Shown here in pieces: positions 62,801 to 64,000 of a stretch of 64,000 nt of DNA. Position 1 is the first letter of the stretch; the number at the start of each line of letters is the position of its first letter. The DNA lies in assembly GCF_022669055.1 (NCBI RefSeq), contig NZ_JAJMLW010000001.1, forward strand, positions 124,001 through 188,000, written 5' to 3'. Both the position numbers and the translations under genes were made by a program. The notes beneath the pieces are model-generated. The model saw only the letters and a program-made list of their open reading frames with translations. It did not search any database and had not been told where the DNA came from. This DNA comes from Adlercreutzia faecimuris (lineage in GTDB: Bacteria; Actinomycetota; Coriobacteriia; Coriobacteriales; Eggerthellaceae).

Positions 62801-64000
62801 TCGCCCTCGTGGGCCTTGGGCTTGACCGTGGGGTCATCCGGAGCATCGGTCGGGTCGTCGGCGTCCGGCTTGCCGTAGTCGGGGTCGGTGAAGTTGTTCT
62901 CGTCGTAGGCGGGCTGGGTGGTCACGTTGACCGTCCAGCCGCGCGCCACCAGCTGCTTGGGGGTGAGCTTCTCGTGGGTGACGGCGTTGCCGTTGTGGCG
63001 GTCCTTATAGGTGCGCTCCACGTAGAACGCGTAGTCGTCCCCCTCGTAGTCGGCCAGGTAGCGCTCGAAGGCGCCCGTCGCGTCGTCCTCGGCGTTCACC
63101 AGCTTGTCGTGGTCGTAGAAGGTCACGAAGTCGGGCAGGTACAGGGCGAACACGAGCTTGCCGTGGTTGAGCGCGCCGCGGCCGCCCACGCTGGCGGTGC
63201 CGTCGGGGTTGGCGCAGCGCAGGGTGGCGGCGAACCAGGGGGTGTCGGCGTACTCGAAGGGCTTGTCCGGGTCGCCGGCGGCGCTCACCGTGCCGTCGTT
63301 GTTGAGCACGTTCGTGCCCTGGGCGCCCTTGCCCGTGGACGTCGAAGCCCCCGACCACGTGGCCGGGTCGTCGTCGCGCGGCCGGTCGGCCGGCTCCAGC
63401 TCCGCCTCGTAGGACGAGCTGAACGTGGGCGACACGAAGCGCAGCTTGAGCGTGGCGTAGACGCCCGCATCGGTGTGGGTGCGCGGCGCGTCAGCCGTCT
63501 TGGCCTGGAACTTCTCGGTCACCTCGGCCGCATCGTTGCCGTTGAGGCCCTGGGTGGTGGCCGACGAGAGCGCGTACTGGCGCCGGAAGGTGTAGTCCGA
63601 CGCGTTGAGGCCCTTGTCGCCCTCGGGGCCGGCCAGCGCCACCGACTTCAGGCCGGCGCCGTAGGTGCCGTCTGTCTCGGTGTACTTGCCGAAGTAGCCC
63701 GTGAGCGGGCTCTTCTGCACGCCCTCGCGCGTCTGGGTGCCGTCGTTGTAGTAGTTGCGCGGCAGGGCGCCGGTTTCCATGAAGCGTACCCAGCGCTTGT
63801 AGTAGTCGCTCTGATCCTGGTAGTCGGCAGGACGGTGGGAGTCCTTCTCATAGGTGTCGGAGATGCGCGGCGTGGTGTCGTTGTGGCGGCCCTCGGAAGA
63901 GGAGTCATCGCGCCATGTGGTCAGGTACGACTCCACCGGCGCGTCCAGGCGCTTGTCGAAGTAGCGATCCACCACGTGGTGGTTGTCTCCAACGCTCGTC
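50815..64000 (-). CDS. Giant LPxTG-anchored surface protein with SdrD-B-like repeats, N terminus outside window
   Basis: The last 4,395 or so residues of one protein; the frame runs past base 64000. The end is a classical cell-wall anchor: LPQTGDD, a hydrophobic helix, and RRREEEEA, so sortase should attach it to peptidoglycan. Going upstream there are about eight SdrD-B/Cna-B-like units recognised by G-x-V/I-W-x-D-x-x-x-D/N-G, near 52010, 52850, 54450, 55250, 56035, 56910, 57640 and 59010 (examples GYVWNDRNYNGLIDEGE, GRVWQDEDYDGIQSFE). They are spaced mostly 250-290 residues. A fibronectin-III-like pair lies near 53750-54240 and Gly/Asp/Ser- and Pro-rich linkers near 51600-51780, 52440-52740 and 53440-53700. 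Four DGNP-type short repeats occur near 60470-60600. The part before 59100 is a non-repetitive ectodomain I cannot assign. Probable adhesin. Confidence 0.92.
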   Translation of the reverse strand, partial: TSVGDNHHVVDRYFDKRLDAPVESYLTTWRDDSSSEGRHNDTTPRISDTYEKDSHRPADYQDQSDYYKRWVRFMETGALPRNYYNDGTQTREGVQKSPLTGYFGKYTETDGTYGAGLKSVALAGPEGDKGLNASDYTFRRQYALSSATTQGLNGNDAAEVTEKFQAKTADAPRTHTDAGVYATLKLRFVSPTFSSSYEAELEPADRPRDDDPATWSGASTSTGKGAQGTNVLNNDGTVSAAGDPDKPFEYADTPWFAATLRCANPDGTASVGGRGALNHGKLVFALYLPDFVTFYDHDKLVNAEDDATGAFERYLADYEGDDYAFYVERTYKDRHNGNAVTHEKLTPKQLVARGWTVNVTTQPAYDENNFTDPDYGKPDADDPTDAPDDPTVKPKAHEGEVVVFELAPPDDASDEEFDKYDSLLAAYWGGVHPDGYLGYQDVVTLKVRTRVDSLGSEESATDGMLVDGRPVGYKEQMDTIRSWDGESCQAYYTTEERQLQWMQGDDWDHTYTAGDKAGTTASKPVRPDDPLADFGVDDFAAQSPVRFFLSGTKAQDSPAYVDQVTGDEMPAIDLDCDGEYDDVYVGAQAGWFRVRKPMASVRADTAVLRRQITDPDFTTVTLADDGHDGGNNQFYLTQAINTGGAVNSFIVDWQVPWWSTGDSTITDAPFQSKTTPIGRIEPSIARVNTGVWEVPGAAYKYVDAAGAEVDASTPGARRVPANEEAETESKLRVFVYVRKAPNDPSAALNGYDEQNGAAYIDHENFALPGTDADRDYFYGEDDADDFNTADGKRGTWQLVGSRAGYAVSDKQNTAIPINSAGNEDVRQVRWVIKAVGEDGDVSSDYESHVTPVPHGFRLAVDAMPDDLSTPEKEAATKGAQEADDIDPNRNNIGWQWYTMSNGDYLLNADGEKMLKNGTDMPTTITSNAAGVLSHTRVSEDPTIQQRPIPLYEKMRKGTHLLATGVDDGISVLAEGDVTGATTASHINHFVSAVPRYDDTKFVEAERDRAGFYRDPEFPYIKIDMSQSYFSGNYRTEYSWSTGTPAIDPGGSRMMRYSVQLTNLSAEQLAALGVTGAAKVDYCSNPQISMLLPFIEGYGAATALSDADFRYVPASEAAKPTHPLNMAYKSVAVTRDEPILDKDGNPVYILDGDGNKIQKTDEDGNPVFDEDGNPVWLVEMDTVVVTPAQNLNAVKPMWTYRVVDVSDDLTTTTPADASGVNDVRLSDPRIGGSLLIEDKAGSATVKTQRKFMNWRFTGAPYGDGTLRKGSLDMGQAVIVDILMPIRSDASSAVSRDLLMASSYAYKDGNFNGYVPAIQTTADRIALERDSRDVNLDGKTDQKMVCMQLAALGFVSSETISQKKESTTDLNSMFNEAVNGPAAAPEGSSYTYEISALNVGADAEKAKGYIRTAFMDILPYEGDTKVKQLMDGEPVGRKSQWNGWLDDLDSVKLVMMDPLDEDNPNGRVMVTEGAERDLEAKLWVGPIATRGGKLVPLPESGITSPYAQSGETQEDQYIIEWMDAISQDDAGMASINMVNLNTLKQYVEDHPDEAEKLKKAIRFVWMRVVNDNSNLPCQGYIRLSYDLRTPLNLPKYNGTLTGDRDFDMNEVDGQPDANPGLAARLAEVTQWNTYAQRQTTGGASGSTSLKEEVMAGVFVDAPEGRGYIGDYVWLDTDWNGLQDDTLGELTTDGLGRSTTYHKADNGRFLLSTDKEIDPQTGVWTGLYGNGQPTSALFKDVNFDGVAEDPGVNGVKVELLNEYGWPCNRDGEVAVLRNDDKTGFEDRWVVADPQTGVPLRSDLDGYISADNGEPYSYVTESDYYDNKGYYILSNLKPGKYKLRFTFPQEYAWFSLTTQSIGPDDARNPLSVERKNNQMIATTTKAIDVEAVAYDKDKFAAGEPDPVHERYDARMTSYDVGLARPVTINGVAFRDDMLEDLTEEDPDDINGVLDWVGADWDNADKLTTEELMASGTEQKELRLQNMRVVVHEYDPETDTYDPEPAITADGVAAAFNTDAQGRFEFRLIPDRHYVITCEDNRQRLLKPTVYTWANGGPLEMPGANGVWDNDLKIVGGVNQTAPFELKVPVDDAGHAVYENAGQQWLGFKHYRKFALGWVDGTKGYLGDYVWNDENYNGVQNGTETGIAGVKVTLEQYWWRPNGHETGTDGIDGAWVPVPEDRMSERLKASLTQTTTPSGSYMFKGIPTYVPDPEASPNIKDEDKKKYLAGYRLRIDRELLRGLSADWALSLRNRALDEDGNPDENLDSDASSTVRAIPAHQQTLTPAPFAADNAFSYYLNEGAGSTVADKDVAPDGMIVVADRYQEGTSLPENSVLVGEGSRFTRYDLAAAVRVDHWDAGLVEVPRSTVTGRVWQDEDYDGIQSFEAEVDEDGNEVTDAEGNPVLVEPGVPGQVVTLTQWFYDPARTNPDDGGSHWFRNEAFGADDRTGVRAVDENGVPQEDADGNPVWAGPVVTGGTAANGVVSVRTGEDGTYAFDNLPTAYTDPQGAHFLAGYRVRLAELNHSVDANGNDNYWLLSRYHATDSDAADEEGAAASTGLDSDVPDSVESLVNMVVQGREAFSADSAAFGTRAHDGQIILAGEVDAGGYEQWRDSHVQLGAGEVLVSDEEARAFDWLTTRVGEDEAVDGGDVGQLPSPVRDIVGVIWDDVVNDGIQSDEFERDENGALVMGDDGKPKLLEPGVNGIQVTLERYVSDGAGGWEDDLTWATQDEWDAYRANYTNGLGASDRGHNQQTAKREAADGELSDGVYRWNDLPTQTRVDGEVRVYAYRMRVTEPRYKTRGFLTAKYERGDDPTLDSNLNYHDAYLMKVDGSSSGEYTVLLDVADGSSVASNKVQAGNSYNDNWNLGLIERPAEAARALAALGEPAAPRDTAPTEPVLTYDAAKGSDRAYNDGGVRMPQSQVISGYVWNDRNYNGLIDEGEQMLDGKRVILRPWVWANGKWNEMPESESIEFMTGAALSGSGPADPQPGDPGYEAGKPGYYEFRDSPVCTNYDPDDPDGQNYDPDKQFLMGYTLEVQGEGDAGVTGLPVTRLLAQPAKADADEATDDAADAQAQADEVNSKAHRPGDASLSKDIVTPLAYGAGNYPLAWGEPNHFEEPDFSGTARVAADSDGGFSVVDGRIVIAAPTTKAEATDLYYRETTAGGFDISEGRDELRLNAGFGPFQTTVIRGIVWNDENYDGLRNFRNPLIDAEGTTPPVSVIDQEEQPVPGQRVFLTQWYQHPVTGEWTLNKNFGSKLPEVGDLTATDTSVTVKRVVDGTEYAIYPTAGLAPGALPDLTTLTWYGDDGAANPWPGKEGVFEGLDPAVEYAVICRHVAARDELCETPMMVMTLGAATVTGPSGTVRVSADSLEVTAPPAGDAPYGWEYTLADDPTSPDAVWVAGDEAGRVVFDGLESGRSYAVTARARGKEAVEGPGTEGPGTDEPEPGPGPDGPDGPGDSGTDPDGGAGGDAGTAGDGGEPAGRAGADGAGDGDAGAGDADGSGDGSGDGSGDGSGDGDGSGEAVPPGPPLAPVTVVTLPEGAGSSVGYVPNGTTTPQPSVTPAPLGAKASTTDAQGIYAFEGLPSYLQLDAAGNPVAHEERGAADDVCLVAYRVSLGELKPGFAPSRYDVPKAGADDQRYDSDLTRDEGGRLVLAEHFLDGAAKLARKDGYVLTSVEAAAGDGHQYEDAYKSVTYDTPKALATQRGGDAGVKEVSTTHVSGIVWDDLNHDGIRQTGERGHAGQAVVRLTRYWYKPEGVTSEAPDAGTPDGGDPDAGAPDGPTTRDAAADAGPGAGDGGADGTGPDAGGNPDAGDGAGGTGDDDPDAGPGAGGGDGADGPAAGDGADEEEAFGPEPLWVYDRAFNGEGEDAYPDRERVVEADGTYRFDDLPATGLQVVGGEEIQVVYGYRVNLVELPAGYDATPRDRGGDATVDSDLDDATTRLIPDEPVDGLILLAVREQPGEAAEVLIEGPQGAKWSTATVKESEHNDAGVAPFSSALISGWVWEDADKDGIQLEDLSDVKYPGMVVTLERRSTSLADAVADGWHSRTTDGVKGSHLDLSGEPLEKAPRTIEWFDLGPAEGPDGPTDPDEPNKPEEPGGPDGPADPEPGPDDGPDGPDGPDAPDAEGDEPGFPDAAAAEDGRLVMDEPLLAMVRARLAAEGSAGGKDDADASDKNDADDDPEEVIDPNERVEFDGILSEGTWEKAGQTVTDEDGCYRFVVPVVDAQGKPYQYRLRMDKPDGTEYVPLNVGDSDALDNEWAHLNLVGQRVPEHEGVTDVLAPLGRKASGPNAYGLTYATFAPASWARHEDGTGNPVDLGLHTPIDPEDPDNPPSPDDPRNPLTPDRLPRDPKHPVLLGLPQTGDDVSWIYLVLTAAGVSVALIFLALLFGRRREEEEA

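Overview
This is a 64 kb, very GC-rich chromosomal segment that I read as a member of the Eggerthellaceae (Coriobacteriia, Actinomycetota), an anaerobic gut-type bacterium. The inference rests on three things: two membrane molybdoenzyme systems of the DMSO-reductase superfamily, a LuxR regulator fused to a 12-helix membrane domain, and strong Ala/Pro/Gly-rich coding bias. Four perfect parS sites (TGTTTCACGTGAAACA at 202, 277, 38306 and 44292) together with dnaB suggest the replication-origin side of the chromosome. No rRNA, CRISPR array, transposase or prophage was seen.

Layout. 1-1046: 3' part of an SRAP (YedK/HMCES-like) gene carrying two parS sites. 1334-5552: hydrogenase maturation genes hypF-hypC-hypD. 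5884-9810: dmsA-dmsB-dmsC, divergent from a radical SAM gene, an orphan DmsC-like anchor and a LuxR-type membrane regulator (9926-13824). 13906-19470: pgi, an NhaC-type antiporter and a sodium:solute symporter. 19584-19757: a compact small-ORF unit with its own promoter and terminator. 19923-25428: hybrid histidine kinase, HPt protein and a REC-HD-GYP-PAS-GGDEF protein, apparently one phosphorelay controlling cyclic di-GMP. 25459-29491: paaK and iorAB for aryl-acid/arylpyruvate metabolism, then purE. 30498-31874: a DUF4143-type ATPase behind an AT-rich dyad, then tRNA-Phe.

32380-37789 is a second molybdoenzyme operon: catalytic subunit, four-cluster ferredoxin, NrfD anchor and TorD-type chaperone. 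The catalytic gene is interrupted by an in-frame TGA at codon 260, where this family places its molybdenum ligand. A small hairpin follows at SECIS distance and the frame continues for 774 codons, so I read the TGA as selenocysteine and the gene as one 1034-residue selenoprotein. After it come a prepilin peptidase with a parS site inside its coding sequence, an internally deleted ATPase remnant, and a purA-purD-radical SAM cluster. Then follow a low-complexity parS island, a YhaN/YhaO-like ATPase-nuclease pair, dnaB, and at least 13.2 kb of one giant sortase-anchored surface protein with SdrD-B-like repeats that runs off the right edge.

The two reductase operons probably feed menaquinol electrons to external acceptors. 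Both promoters carry a dyad centred about 43-45 bases upstream of the predicted start of transcription, as expected for an activator. Four intergenic inverted repeats with 24-30 bp arms and long loops recur downstream of minus-strand operons and are not explained by any family I know.
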